DNA from: UMGS1696 sp964457685
Lineage (GTDB): Bacteria > Bacillota > Clostridia > Oscillospirales > CAG-272
Reading direction: 5' to 3'
NCBI GenBank assembly: GCA_964457685.1
Contig: CAYWFS010000003.1
Location: 6,103-70,102 of the forward strand
Length of the DNA stretch: 64,000 nucleotides
Shown here one piece after another: positions 1 through 8,317 of the stretch (its first letter is position 1; the number at the start of each line of letters is the position of its first letter). A program made the position numbers and the translations under genes. Below the pieces are notes generated by a model, which ran no database searches, was not told the origin of the DNA, and saw only the letters and a list, made by a program, of their open reading frames with translations.

Positions 1-42
1 GAAATAGCAGGTTACAAAAACAAATTCAAGGAGGAAAAATAA
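1..42 (+). CDS. C-terminal tail of an upstream gene, probably of the spoVA operon
   Basis: Frame 1 is open from the first base and ends at a TAA at 40-42, giving a 13-residue basic tail (ending KFKEEK). The ribosome-binding site of spoVAE (aaggagg, 29-35) lies inside these last codons, the tight packing expected in an operon. By synteny the gene is probably spoVAD or spoVAC, but 13 residues are not enough to identify it. Confidence 0.4.
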   Translation, partial: EIAGYKNKFKEEK

Positions 43-43
43 T

Positions 44-418
44 ATGGATATACTTCTTGGTTACGTTCGTGCGTTCGTTGTAGGCGGTCTGTTTTGCGTC
101 ATAGCTCAAATTCTAATAGACAAGACTACTCTCACCCCGGCAAGAATACTCGTCTCATACGTTGTCGCAGGGGTGTTTCTCGGTGCGATAGGAGTTTATG
201 AGCCTCTGATAGATTATGCGGGGGCGGGTGCAAGTGTGCCTCTTACGGGATTCGGCTACCTTATCAGTCGTGGGGTTCGTGAAGCTGTTGACCGGGACGG
301 ACTTCTCGGTGTGCTTACGGGAGGACTTACCTCAAGCTCGGGAGGGATAACTGCGGCTTTATTTTTCGGACTTGTATTTTCGCTGATATTCAAAAGCAAG
401 GTCAAAAGTACAAAATAG
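44..418 (+). CDS. spoVAE: stage V sporulation protein AE
   Basis: 124-residue integral membrane protein. It belongs to the SpoVA group, which forms the inner-membrane channel that moves Ca2+-dipicolinic acid into the forespore and out again at germination. The sequence has four hydrophobic segments and the family core: an N-terminal IDKTTLTPA stretch, the YEPL...GAGASVPLTGFG signature in the middle, and the GLLGVLTGGLTSS segment before the last membrane span. Length matches the family. The start is set by aaggagg 8 bases upstream. It is the last gene of its operon here, since the next gene has its own promoter. The assignment is from family resemblance and is strong. Confidence 0.93.
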   Translation: MDILLGYVRAFVVGGLFCVIAQILIDKTTLTPARILVSYVVAGVFLGAIGVYEPLIDYAGAGASVPLTGFGYLISRGVREAVDRDGLLGVLTGGLTSSSGGITAALFFGLVFSLIFKSKVKSTK

Positions 419-479
419 ATTTCCGTTTTTAATTTACGGTCAAGGTGAATGGTAAAATTGATTAAATTCAATATCCCTA

Positions 480-508
480 TTGCTAAAATTATTATCATTT
501 GTTATAAT
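480..508 (+). promoter_or_regulatory. sigma-A-type promoter of the GH127 gene
   Basis: TTGCTA and TATAAT separated by 17 bases, 34 bases before the GH127 start codon at 542. The -10 is perfect; the -35 matches 4 of 6. It makes the glycosidase a transcription unit separate from spoVA. Confidence 0.55.
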
Positions 509-541
509 ATCAACAGTATTATTAAACTATGGAGGTTTAAC

Positions 542-2485
542 ATGAAACTCATAGAAAGCAGCTTCACACCACTGAAAAACGTAAAGATAAACGATAAATT
601 CTGGGGACGTTATACAGATATCGCTATCAACGAAATAATTCCGTATCAGCTTAAAGCGATAAACGACGAGGTACCCGACACCGAACCGAGCCACGCAGTC
701 AAAAACTTTAAGATTGCGGCAGGACTTGAGGAGGGTGAGTTCAAGGGATATGTATTCCAGGACAGCGACGTTGCAAAATGGATAGAAGCAGTAGCGTATA
801 GCCTTACCGTTTCTCCGAATCCCGAGCTTGAAAAAACAGCGGACGAGCTTATCGAAATAATCGAAAAGGCACAGGACGAGGACGGCTATCTTGACACCTA
901 CTTCCAGCTCAGAGCCCCCGATCAGAAATTCACAAACCTCTGCGACTGTCATGAGCTTTACTGTGCAGGTCACATGACTGAGGCGGCTGTCGCATATTAT
1001 GAAGCTACGGGCAAGGACAAGCTTCTCCGTGTCGTATGCAAGTTCGTTGACCTTATAGACTCAAAGATCGGCCCCGAGGAAGGAAAGCTCCACGGATATT
1101 CAGGTCACCCCGAAATAGAGCTTGCACTTATGAAGCTATACCGTGCGACAAACAACAAAAGATACCTGAAGCTTTGCGAATACATGATAAACGAAAGAGG
1201 TAAAGCCCCGAACTTCTTCATGGAAGAGCTTAAAGCAAGGGATTACAAGAGCTTTTGGGGCGGTCACGAACAGCGTCATGTAGATCTCCCCTATTGTCAA
1301 GCACACAAGCCTCTCCGTGAGCAGACAGAGCCTATCGGACACTCCGTAAGAGCAGGCTATCTCTACACGGGAGCGGCAGATCTTGCGGCAGAAACAGGGG
1401 ATGAAAGTCTCAAAAAGGCTATGGAAACTCTTTGGGATTCTACTGTACGCAAGCAGATGTACATCACGGGCGGTGTAGGCTCTCAGGTATACGGTGAAGC
1501 GTTCTCGTTTAACTACCATCTCCCGAACGACACGGCATACACGGAGACCTGTGCGGCAATCTCGTTTGCGTTCATGGCAAAGCAGATGCTCAGAATGGAT
1601 GCAGACCGCAAATACTCCGATGTTCTCGAAAGACTTATATACAACGGAACGATAAGCGGCATGGCTCTCGACGGTCACCACTTCTTCTACACCAATCCCC
1701 TTTCGGTTTGGGAAGAAGCTACACAAAGAGCAGGGGTATGCTCACACATTCAGAGTAAACGTCCGGGTTGGTTCGGCTGTGCTTGCTGTCCCCCCAACCT
1801 CGCAAGACTTATAACCTCCCTCGGAAGCTATATTTATTCCTCAAACGAAACAACGATATTTAACCATCTCTACATCGCAGGAGAGGCTGAAATAGAGGTC
1901 GGCAATCAGAACGTCAAGCTGACGCAGAAAGGCAACTACCCCTGGAGCGGCAACATCACCTTTGAAATGGGAGAAGGAAGCTACATTTTTGCAACAAGAA
2001 TCCCGTCATGGGCAAGAGACTTCAGAATCTTTAAAAACGGCGAAGAGATACACCCCGAAATTAAAAAGGGCTACGCTTATATCTCGGGAGACTGGCACGA
2101 CGGAGACGTTATCGAGCTGACTCTCCCCATGCCCATCGAATTTGTTGAAGCTAATCCCCTGCTCCGCGAAGACAACGGAAAAGTTGCGATAATGAGAGGA
2201 CCCGTTGTATACTGCATTGAATCCGCCGACAACGGAGATGTTCTCGACAGTCTCAGAATAAGCGATTTCTCCGCGTTCTCTACTTATTCCGATGATTCTC
2301 TCTTTAACGGTGCGGTATATATCAAGGGTACTGCAATGAAGAGAAAGGCCTGGCAGGACGGAGACGCACTCTACCGTGCAATTGACTCCTCAAACGAAGA
2401 GCCTGTCGAAATAAAGGCACTCCCCTATGCATTCTGGGATAACCGTGAAGACACAAGAGAAATGAATGTTTGGATAAGAATCTGA
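542..2485 (+). CDS. GH127 family beta-L-arabinofuranosidase-like glycoside hydrolase (DUF1680)
   Basis: 647-residue enzyme without signal peptide, so cytoplasmic; the family removes terminal beta-L-arabinofuranose from plant oligosaccharides imported by the cell. In the characterised family member HypBA1, Glu338, Cys340, Cys417 and Cys418 hold zinc, Cys417 is the nucleophile and Glu322 also lies in the active site. Here the matching residues are Glu335 and Cys337 (in TETCAA), Cys415 and Cys416 (in GCACCPPN) and Glu319, at an almost constant offset, so the active site is intact. The frame is open 31 codons further upstream, but ggaggt at 531-536 fixes the ATG at 542. Single gene with its own promoter; no dedicated transporter is adjacent. 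Exact substrate is inference. Confidence 0.9.
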   Translation: MKLIESSFTPLKNVKINDKFWGRYTDIAINEIIPYQLKAINDEVPDTEPSHAVKNFKIAAGLEEGEFKGYVFQDSDVAKWIEAVAYSLTVSPNPELEKTADELIEIIEKAQDEDGYLDTYFQLRAPDQKFTNLCDCHELYCAGHMTEAAVAYYEATGKDKLLRVVCKFVDLIDSKIGPEEGKLHGYSGHPEIELALMKLYRATNNKRYLKLCEYMINERGKAPNFFMEELKARDYKSFWGGHEQRHVDLPYCQAHKPLREQTEPIGHSVRAGYLYTGAADLAAETGDESLKKAMETLWDSTVRKQMYITGGVGSQVYGEAFSFNYHLPNDTAYTETCAAISFAFMAKQMLRMDADRKYSDVLERLIYNGTISGMALDGHHFFYTNPLSVWEEATQRAGVCSHIQSKRPGWFGCACCPPNLARLITSLGSYIYSSNETTIFNHLYIAGEAEIEVGNQNVKLTQKGNYPWSGNITFEMGEGSYIFATRIPSWARDFRIFKNGEEIHPEIKKGYAYISGDWHDGDVIELTLPMPIEFVEANPLLREDNGKVAIMRGPVVYCIESADNGDVLDSLRISDFSAFSTYSDDSLFNGAVYIKGTAMKRKAWQDGDALYRAIDSSNEEPVEIKALPYAFWDNREDTREMNVWIRI

Positions 2486-2502
2486 TTTTTAAACATCTTT
2501 AA

Positions 2503-2583
2503 AATATCCGCTTTTCGATGAATATTTACACCTGTTTGCAACAATAATAATCAGGTAAATATCATTGAAAGGCGGTATTTTTT
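2503..2583 (+). promoter_or_regulatory. long imperfect hairpin overlapping the rubrerythrin ribosome-binding site
   Basis: The left arm (2503-2534) pairs with the right arm (2552-2580), with small bulges, across roughly 25 base pairs. The right arm contains the purine-rich ribosome-binding site of rubrerythrin and runs into a T tract (2578-2583) that ends at the ATG. The structure can therefore act as terminator of the GH127 transcript, as a translation-blocking leader, or both. No convincing promoter was seen between the two genes. Confidence 0.55.
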
Positions 2584-3243
2584 ATGCGTAAAATGAAATG
2601 TAAGGTATGCGGAGAGATTTTTGAGGTTGCGGGAGGTGTTGACCCGATATGCCCGAAATGCGGTGCAAGAAACGATGATGTCGAGCTTATCGAGGAAGAG
2701 GAATCAAGCACAAAATACGCAGGAACGCAGACCGAAAAGAATCTCGAAGCGGCTTTTGCAGGTGAAACTCAGGCAAGGAGCAAGTACACTTATTTTGCGG
2801 AAGCGGCACGTCGGGACGGCTATGAACAGCTTGCGGAGATATTTGAGGAGACGGCATCAAATGAGCTTAGACACGCCGAGCTTTGGTTTCGGGAGCTTAA
2901 CGGAATCGGAGGAACGCTGAAAAATCTCGAATCTGCGGCGGCAGGAGAAAATTACGAATGGACTGATATGTATGCGGGCTTTGCAAAGGTTGCGGAGGAG
3001 GAGGGTTTTCGTTCTCTTGCCGCAAAATTCAGACTTGTTGCCGCAGTCGAAAAGGAGCATGAGGAACGCTATCGCAAGCTAATCGAAAACATGAAAAACG
3101 GAGAGGTATTCGAAAGAGGTGAGGTCAAAATATGGCTTTGTCGATACTGCGGTCATATAAACATCGGAACAAAGGCACCCGAGCTTTGTCCTGTATGCGG
3201 AAAGCCTAAAGCGTTCTTTGAAATAAAAGCCGAAAACTACTAA
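2584..3243 (+). CDS. rubrerythrin with rubredoxin-like domains at both ends
   Basis: 219-residue non-haem iron protein of the cytoplasm; rubrerythrins reduce hydrogen peroxide in anaerobes using electrons passed through rubredoxin centres. Three modules are visible: an N-terminal zinc/iron knuckle with Cys6-x2-Cys9 and Cys23-x2-Cys26; a ferritin-like four-helix domain (about 45-170) with the diiron ligands in GETQARSKY, NELRHAE and AVEKEHEER; and a C-terminal rubredoxin-like knuckle with Cys186, Cys189, Cys202 and Cys205. Classical rubrerythrin has only the C-terminal knuckle and 'reverse' rubrerythrin only the N-terminal one; this protein has both. An alternative ATG lies three codons downstream. 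It is followed by a bidirectional terminator. Confidence 0.93.
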   Translation: MRKMKCKVCGEIFEVAGGVDPICPKCGARNDDVELIEEEESSTKYAGTQTEKNLEAAFAGETQARSKYTYFAEAARRDGYEQLAEIFEETASNELRHAELWFRELNGIGGTLKNLESAAAGENYEWTDMYAGFAKVAEEEGFRSLAAKFRLVAAVEKEHEERYRKLIENMKNGEVFERGEVKIWLCRYCGHINIGTKAPELCPVCGKPKAFFEIKAENY

Positions 3244-3251
3244 AGCAAAAC

Positions 3252-3303
3252 AAAAACAGCGGTTGTATTGTTCTCCGTGAGCAATATTTCCGCTGTTTAT
3301 TTG
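3252..3303. terminator. bidirectional intrinsic terminator between rubrerythrin and the MBL lipoprotein gene
   Basis: Inverted repeat with arms aaacagcgg (3254-3262) and ccgctgttt (3290-3298), extended by an inner tgtattg/caatatt pairing, with A-rich bases before and T-rich bases after. It lies between convergent genes and can serve both. Confidence 0.8.
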
Positions 3304-3304
3304 T

Positions 3305-4537
3305 TTATTCGCTGTATTTTTCGTCTATGAGATTTCCGTAGCAGTCAATAAGTGAGGCTTTGTCATCCTTTGATTTATGCCATACACTCGACTCGTTCCA
3401 AATTACGTCTCCGTCACCGCCCTTGCAGGATATTTTTATCGTTTCTCCCGCTTTTATTGTCGTTTTGTCGGGAAGTCGCAATATCTCGCCGCCTCTGTCG
3501 GAAGTCAGATACCATCCCGAAAGGTCAACGTCATACGAATTTTTATTTTCCAGAACGACCGTCTGCTCATCCTTTGACACGCTGTCGATTTTTATCATTT
3601 CGCCGTCACGGGAGGTTTCGAGATTGCCGAATTTTATTTCCCCATTCTCGGATATACTCAAAACAAGAGCAAGGTCATAATCCTCGGTTATATATACGTT
3701 ATTACATCCGCAATCGTTCAGACGGTCGAGAACCTTTCTGTGAGCGGTGTTGTCTGCCTCATCAACAGAAGTGCTTATAACGGCATATTTCGGCTTTACG
3801 ACACTGAGAAACTCCTCCGAGGTTGCGTCCTTTCTTCCGTGATGTCCTACCTTTAATATATCGCACTCGCTTAACACATCGGCTGAAAGAAGGCTTTGTT
3901 CCTCTTCCTTTTTCATATCCCCTGCAAAAAGTACGCTGACTCCGTTTACTTGAAGTCTCATAACAAGGGAGTTATTGTTGTCGTCCTCTGCGTTGTACTC
4001 ATACGGAGCCAAAACCTCAAAATAAACTCCGTCCGCAAGCTCAACCGTCTCACCGGGTTCAAGTTTAACATGAGTGTCGTTAACAGCCGCTCCCTCTATT
4101 ACATACATATCTCCGCATATCGCCGAAGAATAGACAGCTCCCACCTCATATTCGCTTCTTACCGCCGTATATCCACCCACATGGTCTCTGTCGGGATGGG
4201 TAATGAACACACCTTCAAGCTCAGTCACACCGAAGCTTTCCATTGCGGCAAGGGTATACGGCACCGATTCGCTTGTTCCCGTATCTATCATATAGAAGCT
4301 TCCGTCTATATCGAGGACGATGGAATCAGCTTTTCCGACATTTACGAACATTATCTCAACACTATGTTCTCCGCTCGGTTCTATATTTTTCCAGTCATCG
4401 TGATATTCCCTTGACATATGCTCCTCTTTTATTTCCGACTGTATAGGCTCATCCGGATTAATCTCGGTCTGTTCCGTCTCACAGGATGTAAGTGCAAGAA
4501 GCATTGTCGAGAGCATTAATGCAATTCTTTTTTTCAA
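3305..4537 (-). CDS. secreted lipoprotein: ComEC-type metallo-beta-lactamase fold plus lamin-tail domain
   Basis: 410 residues. The N-terminus is a lipoprotein signal with Cys19 as the likely lipidated residue, so the protein should sit outside the cell on the membrane. Residues about 58-300 form a metallo-beta-lactamase domain of the ComEC/Rec2 type: the metal motif HPDRDH at 114-119, then GDM and VGHHGR further on. Residues about 310-405 resemble a lamin-tail domain (SGWYLTSD), often fused to extracellular nucleases and hydrolases. A role in extracellular nucleic-acid cleavage is inference. Start is a TTG with ggaggt 5 bases upstream; the upstream gene ends only 11 bases before, so the two are probably co-transcribed. 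Confidence 0.82.
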   Translation of the reverse strand: MKKRIALMLSTMLLALTSCETEQTEINPDEPIQSEIKEEHMSREYHDDWKNIEPSGEHSVEIMFVNVGKADSIVLDIDGSFYMIDTGTSESVPYTLAAMESFGVTELEGVFITHPDRDHVGGYTAVRSEYEVGAVYSSAICGDMYVIEGAAVNDTHVKLEPGETVELADGVYFEVLAPYEYNAEDDNNNSLVMRLQVNGVSVLFAGDMKKEEEQSLLSADVLSECDILKVGHHGRKDATSEEFLSVVKPKYAVISTSVDEADNTAHRKVLDRLNDCGCNNVYITEDYDLALVLSISENGEIKFGNLETSRDGEMIKIDSVSKDEQTVVLENKNSYDVDLSGWYLTSDRGGEILRLPDKTTIKAGETIKISCKGGDGDVIWNESSVWHKSKDDKASLIDCYGNLIDEKYSE

Positions 4538-4548
4538 AATTACCTCCG

Positions 4549-6339
4549 TCAGCTTGCGTTCACCATTGCCGCAAGTCTGTATAATGTTACCGCAACCTCT
4601 CCCCTCGTTGCATATGAGTGCGGCATCATATGAGAGTCATCGTTGTCTATTATTTTATTCTTTATACAGTATTTTACTCCCTCAACTGCCCAGTCCGATA
4701 TTTCATCGGCATCCGAATATGCTATTTCCACATCGTCAAGCTCACCGTCACCGTATCCGCAAAGTCTGCAAAGCTCGAATGTGACCTTATACATCTGCTC
4801 ACGGGTCAAAATATCTAGGGGAGCGAATTTTCCGTCACCTACTCCGCAAACAAGTCCGATACTGCTTGCCCATTCGATGTACGGAGAATACCAATATCCG
4901 CTTTTCACATCGCTGTAGCTTACGGTATCGTATCTTTTGGTATTCACCTCACACAGTCTTCCGAGAGCTGTCACAAACATTGCTCTTGTAAGGCTGTAAT
5001 CAGGTGCAAATCTCGTTGATGATACTCCGTTCATAAGTCCGTGGTCATAGCAGTATTTTATCGCAGGATATTCCTCATCAAGCTTTGTTACATCGGTAAA
5101 CGGAAATACCTTTTTCGTATATTCAACGGTAAAGTCCTTTATCTCGAATTTGACTATTTCATATTCTTCATCAAGCGGAGACCTTGCTATACCGTATTCG
5201 AGAGTATTTTTGTATACGTTTGAGCCGAAAATATACCCGTCTTCAATTTCCGCAAAAACGCTCACACGACCCGTCATTGCGTTATATGCCAAAATTTCTT
5301 TCGGAGTATTCACGAATATATAACCGAGGAATTTTGACACTCCCGAGAAAACTCCGACCCAGTATTCTCCGTCCTCCTCATCCTTATACCATTTTTCATC
5401 GAAGTCGATTACATTCATGACGCTTTCGGAATCCGAATATTTTCGTGATTTGAGAGCAAGTCCGTCTCTGTCTATATAGTACCATCTTCCGTTATAGTAC
5501 AGCATACGGGAGTTTATCCCTTTCCAAAAGCTACTTGAAAACCTTGTAGAGTCGCAGGAATATCTGCTGACCCAACCGTAATGCGGAGTGGAGGCATTCT
5601 CTATCTCTTCGTCTGTGAGAAGAAAATATTCGTGCATTACTCTGCCTATTCTGTTCGGGGCGGGGTCATCGAAAACTATGTCTATGTGATACCACTCGTC
5701 ATCTATTTTTACTATGTTCCATGCGTGGTTCATCTTTTGCGAGGTTATCATAAAGCAGTCTATGCCTATCTCACGCATAACCGCCATATAAGCAAGTGAA
5801 TATGCCTGACACACACCGCGTCTTTCTTTAAGGAAGCTGTATGCGTCATATACTTTCTCGTTTTCGTCATATTCAAACGAAGCTATAAAATAGTCGTGTA
5901 CCCATAGAGCCTTTTCCGCATCCGACAAGCCCACATCTATTTGAGAAGTAATATATGTAATTTCGGTCTCGTAGTCAGCAATCGCTTCTTCCCTCTCGTC
6001 AAGCTCCATTGTATATGAGAAATATATTCTCGTAACGTAATGAATAAGTCCTGTGTCGTTATAGTAGTACCTTATCTGCTTATCGAGATAAAAAAGCTCG
6101 GGCGAGGTTTGATATAGGTCTCCGTATATCTTTATAATCTCATCAGACGTTATCTTGTACTCGGTAATATCAACGTATTCTTTACCTGCACAAACAGCGT
6201 CGTACATTGCAAGATATGCTTCATCGTAGTTCTTTATTGTGCTTCTGTACGGTGACGGTGTATATTCGCCCGCATAGGAATAAATCGCACAGAAAGCCAT
6301 CATAAATGAGACAAGAAGCAGTTTAAATATTTTTTTCAT
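4549..6339 (-). CDS. secreted transglutaminase-like protein with S-layer homology repeats
   Basis: 596 residues. A signal peptide (cleavage probably after about residue 23) is followed by a transglutaminase-like cysteine-protease fold with the triad Cys177 (GVCQAY), His205 (NHAW) and Asp220 (YHID), all present. The C-terminal part (about 413-590) carries three S-layer homology repeats, each starting with a F/Y-T/S-D motif and ending in a TRAMFV/TREQMY/TRGEVA element, which normally bind secondary cell-wall polymer. The protein is thus expected on the cell surface, cutting or cross-linking peptides. A weak ribosome-binding site precedes the ATG. First gene of a two-gene unit with the MBL lipoprotein. 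Confidence 0.88.
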   Translation of the reverse strand: MKKIFKLLLVSFMMAFCAIYSYAGEYTPSPYRSTIKNYDEAYLAMYDAVCAGKEYVDITEYKITSDEIIKIYGDLYQTSPELFYLDKQIRYYYNDTGLIHYVTRIYFSYTMELDEREEAIADYETEITYITSQIDVGLSDAEKALWVHDYFIASFEYDENEKVYDAYSFLKERRGVCQAYSLAYMAVMREIGIDCFMITSQKMNHAWNIVKIDDEWYHIDIVFDDPAPNRIGRVMHEYFLLTDEEIENASTPHYGWVSRYSCDSTRFSSSFWKGINSRMLYYNGRWYYIDRDGLALKSRKYSDSESVMNVIDFDEKWYKDEEDGEYWVGVFSGVSKFLGYIFVNTPKEILAYNAMTGRVSVFAEIEDGYIFGSNVYKNTLEYGIARSPLDEEYEIVKFEIKDFTVEYTKKVFPFTDVTKLDEEYPAIKYCYDHGLMNGVSSTRFAPDYSLTRAMFVTALGRLCEVNTKRYDTVSYSDVKSGYWYSPYIEWASSIGLVCGVGDGKFAPLDILTREQMYKVTFELCRLCGYGDGELDDVEIAYSDADEISDWAVEGVKYCIKNKIIDNDDSHMMPHSYATRGEVAVTLYRLAAMVNAS

Positions 6340-6411
6340 TTATAATTCACATGAATGGAATGCACGGAAATTCCGATGAGCGGAACAATTTCCGTTTTTT
6401 GTTAATGTATG

Positions 6412-6441
6412 ATTATCAAATAGGCTCGATTTTTTTAACAA
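6412..6441 (-). promoter_or_regulatory. possible promoter of the transglutaminase-SLH gene
   Basis: On the minus strand TTGTTA and GATAAT are separated by 18 bases. The predicted leader (about 6405 to 6340) contains a hairpin at 6364-6395 with arms acggaaa and tttccgt. Read on the plus strand the same hairpin is followed by six T and would look like a terminator, but no plus-strand gene needs one here. Confidence 0.4.
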
Positions 6442-6449
6442 AAGCTCTG

Positions 6450-6494
6450 AAAAAACCATATAGCCGAACTCTCCGAAGAAAGAACGGCTACATA
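6450..6494 (-). terminator. intrinsic terminator of the isomerase gene
   Basis: Minus-strand hairpin with arms atgtagccg and cggctatat followed by a T tract (6451-6456 on this strand). It begins about 20 bases after the isomerase stop codon. Confidence 0.75.
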
Positions 6495-6513
6495 TTACAT
6501 ATGAGGTCTATTT

Positions 6514-7308
6514 TTATCTGAATTCGTCTATGAGAACGTGCATATCTCTTACAAGGTCGGGTACATCAACTGTTCTGCCGCACTCGAATGCAAGCCATCT
6601 GTCGTATCCCGTGCTTTGAATAGCCTTGAAGATATTCTTGTAGTTAAGCTCACCTGTACCGGGCTGATTTCTTCCGGGGTTATCGGCAATGTGGAAGTGA
6701 CCTATCATGTCGATATTTTCCGTGATGTTGCGGATAACATTTCCCTCTGAAATCTGCTGATGATAAATATCGAAAAGAAGCTTGCAGTTCTTGCTGTCAA
6801 CCGCTTTAAGCATTCTTATCGCTTCCTCGGTCGTTACAAGGAAATATCCCTTGTGATTTACAAGGACATTGAGAGGTTCGAGGACTATCATTATTCCCTC
6901 TTCCTCGGCGATGTGCGACATTTCGGAAAGGGTTTCAACGCAAATATCGAACTGCTTCTCACGGGAAACATCAAATCTTTCGTTACCTGTCGTTGCGATG
7001 ATATTCGGAACATTCATTGCCTTAGCTGCCGCAACGGACTCACGGAACGACTCGATGAACGCTTTTCTCGAATCCTCCCATACCATGCCGTGTCCCCATG
7101 CGGTAAGCTCATTGTTTTCCTTTTTCTCGGATTGAATAATTATAGCCGTAGAGACTACTCCGCTTTCGTCGAGAGTTTGCTTTGCCTTATCGAAGTCGAG
7201 TCCGAGCCAACCGAGCTGCTCAACTCCGTAAAAGCCGTACCGACTGCCAAGCTGAACTCTGCTGTACCAGTCGTGTCCCCACCAGCCGCCTGCTGCCGAA
7301 AATTTCAT
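6514..7308 (-). CDS. hydroxypyruvate isomerase-like TIM-barrel sugar isomerase/epimerase
   Basis: 264 residues, xylose-isomerase-like TIM barrel. The metal ligands expected for the fold are present: Glu in VLEPLN, Asp in LLFDIYHQQ, His in GHFHIADNPGR and Glu in LAFECG. The DIYHQQ and ADNPGRNQPGTGEL stretches are close to those of hydroxypyruvate isomerase (Hyi), which interconverts hydroxypyruvate and tartronate semialdehyde; length also fits. Related proteins act on other ketoses, so the substrate is uncertain. Single gene with its own strong promoter and terminator, ggaggt 8 bases before the ATG, and no glyoxylate genes nearby. Confidence 0.78.
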   Translation of the reverse strand: MKFSAAGGWWGHDWYSRVQLGSRYGFYGVEQLGWLGLDFDKAKQTLDESGVVSTAIIIQSEKKENNELTAWGHGMVWEDSRKAFIESFRESVAAAKAMNVPNIIATTGNERFDVSREKQFDICVETLSEMSHIAEEEGIMIVLEPLNVLVNHKGYFLVTTEEAIRMLKAVDSKNCKLLFDIYHQQISEGNVIRNITENIDMIGHFHIADNPGRNQPGTGELNYKNIFKAIQSTGYDRWLAFECGRTVDVPDLVRDMHVLIDEFR

Positions 7309-7353
7309 ACCAATACCTCCGTAAAATTTTATAGAGCTTTGTTAATTATAATA

Positions 7354-7382
7354 ATTTTACAATATATGCCTGAGTTTGTCAA
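7354..7382 (-). promoter_or_regulatory. sigma-A-type promoter of the isomerase gene
   Basis: Minus-strand TTGACA and TAAAAT with a 17-base spacer, 45 bases before the start codon of the isomerase. Confidence 0.7.
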
Positions 7383-7478
7383 GATTATTTTATAACTTTT
7401 GTATACTGATTTCGGAATTCACTACATTTGTAGACGGGAGAAAGCAAAAAATGTACCGAAATGAGCTTTTTATGCCCC

Positions 7479-7507
7479 TTGAATACCCTACGGATTTGAT
7501 GTATAAT
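7479..7507 (+). promoter_or_regulatory. sigma-A-type promoter of the VanZ-like gene
   Basis: TTGAAT and TATAAT with a 17-base spacer, 33 bases before the ATG at 7541, which has aaagg as ribosome-binding site. Confidence 0.65.
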
Positions 7508-7540
7508 ATCTGTATACGATAATATTTAAAGGCAGTACAT

Positions 7541-8032
7541 ATGAAAAGAAAACTTATTTCGGCAGTTCTTATCGCACTTACCGTCACATGGATGGGAGTC
7601 ATTTTTTCTTTCTCGTGCGAAAACGGAGGAGAATCGGCGGAATCCTCGGGAGGGTTTATTAAAAGCTTTATTTCCCTCATCGACAAGGATTTTGACTCGT
7701 TATCTGCGGAAAAGCAAACGGAAATAGTCGAGAGATACGACCATTTCGTAAGAAAAACCGCTCACTTTACCATCTATGCCATACTCGGAGGACTTCTGTA
7801 TCTCACCGTACTTTCTTTCGGTTGCAAATCAAAGAAGTCGTATGCCTTTGCCGTTCTTCTCGGGGCAATATATGCGTCATCTGATGAGCTTCACCAATAT
7901 TTTGTTCCCGGGCGTGCAGGCATGGTACGGGATGTTTTACTCGACACCTGCGGAAGTGCATTCGGTGCATTGTGCGTAATGGGATTATTCACACTCATAA
8001 TGCGTTCCGTTTCAAAAAGAAAGCAAAGCTGA
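7541..8032 (+). CDS. VanZ-like family membrane protein
   Basis: 163-residue membrane protein with four hydrophobic segments. The VanZ-family features are RKTAHFTIYAILG around residues 70-82 and SSDELHQYFVPGR with a following RD pair about residues 110-128. The family is named after VanZ of the vancomycin cluster, where it gives low-level teicoplanin resistance, but most members, including this one with no resistance genes beside it, have no known function. Single gene between its own promoter and terminator. Confidence 0.85.
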   Translation: MKRKLISAVLIALTVTWMGVIFSFSCENGGESAESSGGFIKSFISLIDKDFDSLSAEKQTEIVERYDHFVRKTAHFTIYAILGGLLYLTVLSFGCKSKKSYAFAVLLGAIYASSDELHQYFVPGRAGMVRDVLLDTCGSAFGALCVMGLFTLIMRSVSKRKQS

Positions 8033-8038
8033 AAAAGC

Positions 8039-8088
8039 AAAAGGCTCTGAACGATTTCCCACTACAGGAATGTCGTCGGAGCCTTTTA
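8039..8088 (+). terminator. intrinsic terminator after the VanZ-like gene
   Basis: Arms aaaaggctc and gagccttttt-like (gagcctttt), extended by an inner acga/tcgt pairing, a few bases after the VanZ stop codon. Confidence 0.65.
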
Positions 8089-8317
8089 CAATATTTCAGT
8101 TTGATTTTGAATCGCTGTTAAGCCGTCGTGCGACTCAAAATCGGAGACAGGTTCGCCGTGCTTTTAATACGATGCTTCGTCCACCGTACTTCTGCGCAAC
8201 AAAGCTCGGGGAATCCTCAAAAGGGAGGCTTTTATTGTCTGCCCTTCTACTATACTAAATACAATTTCTCCGAAAAACTTCCACCCGAAAATAAGATTTT
8301 TTCAAAAAAATTTTTGA
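8089..8317. other. 229-base intergenic stretch with inverted repeats, no convincing gene
   Basis: Lies between convergent genes (VanZ-like and pyridoxamine kinase). It contains a strong dyad, gattttga(a)tcg at about 8102 with cga(c)tcaaaatc at about 8132, and a second shorter one near 8218 (cctc/gagg followed by cttttatt). Short open frames cross it on the plus strand but have no recognisable product or ribosome-binding site. It may be a structured RNA, a remnant repeat or non-functional sequence. Confidence 0.35.
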
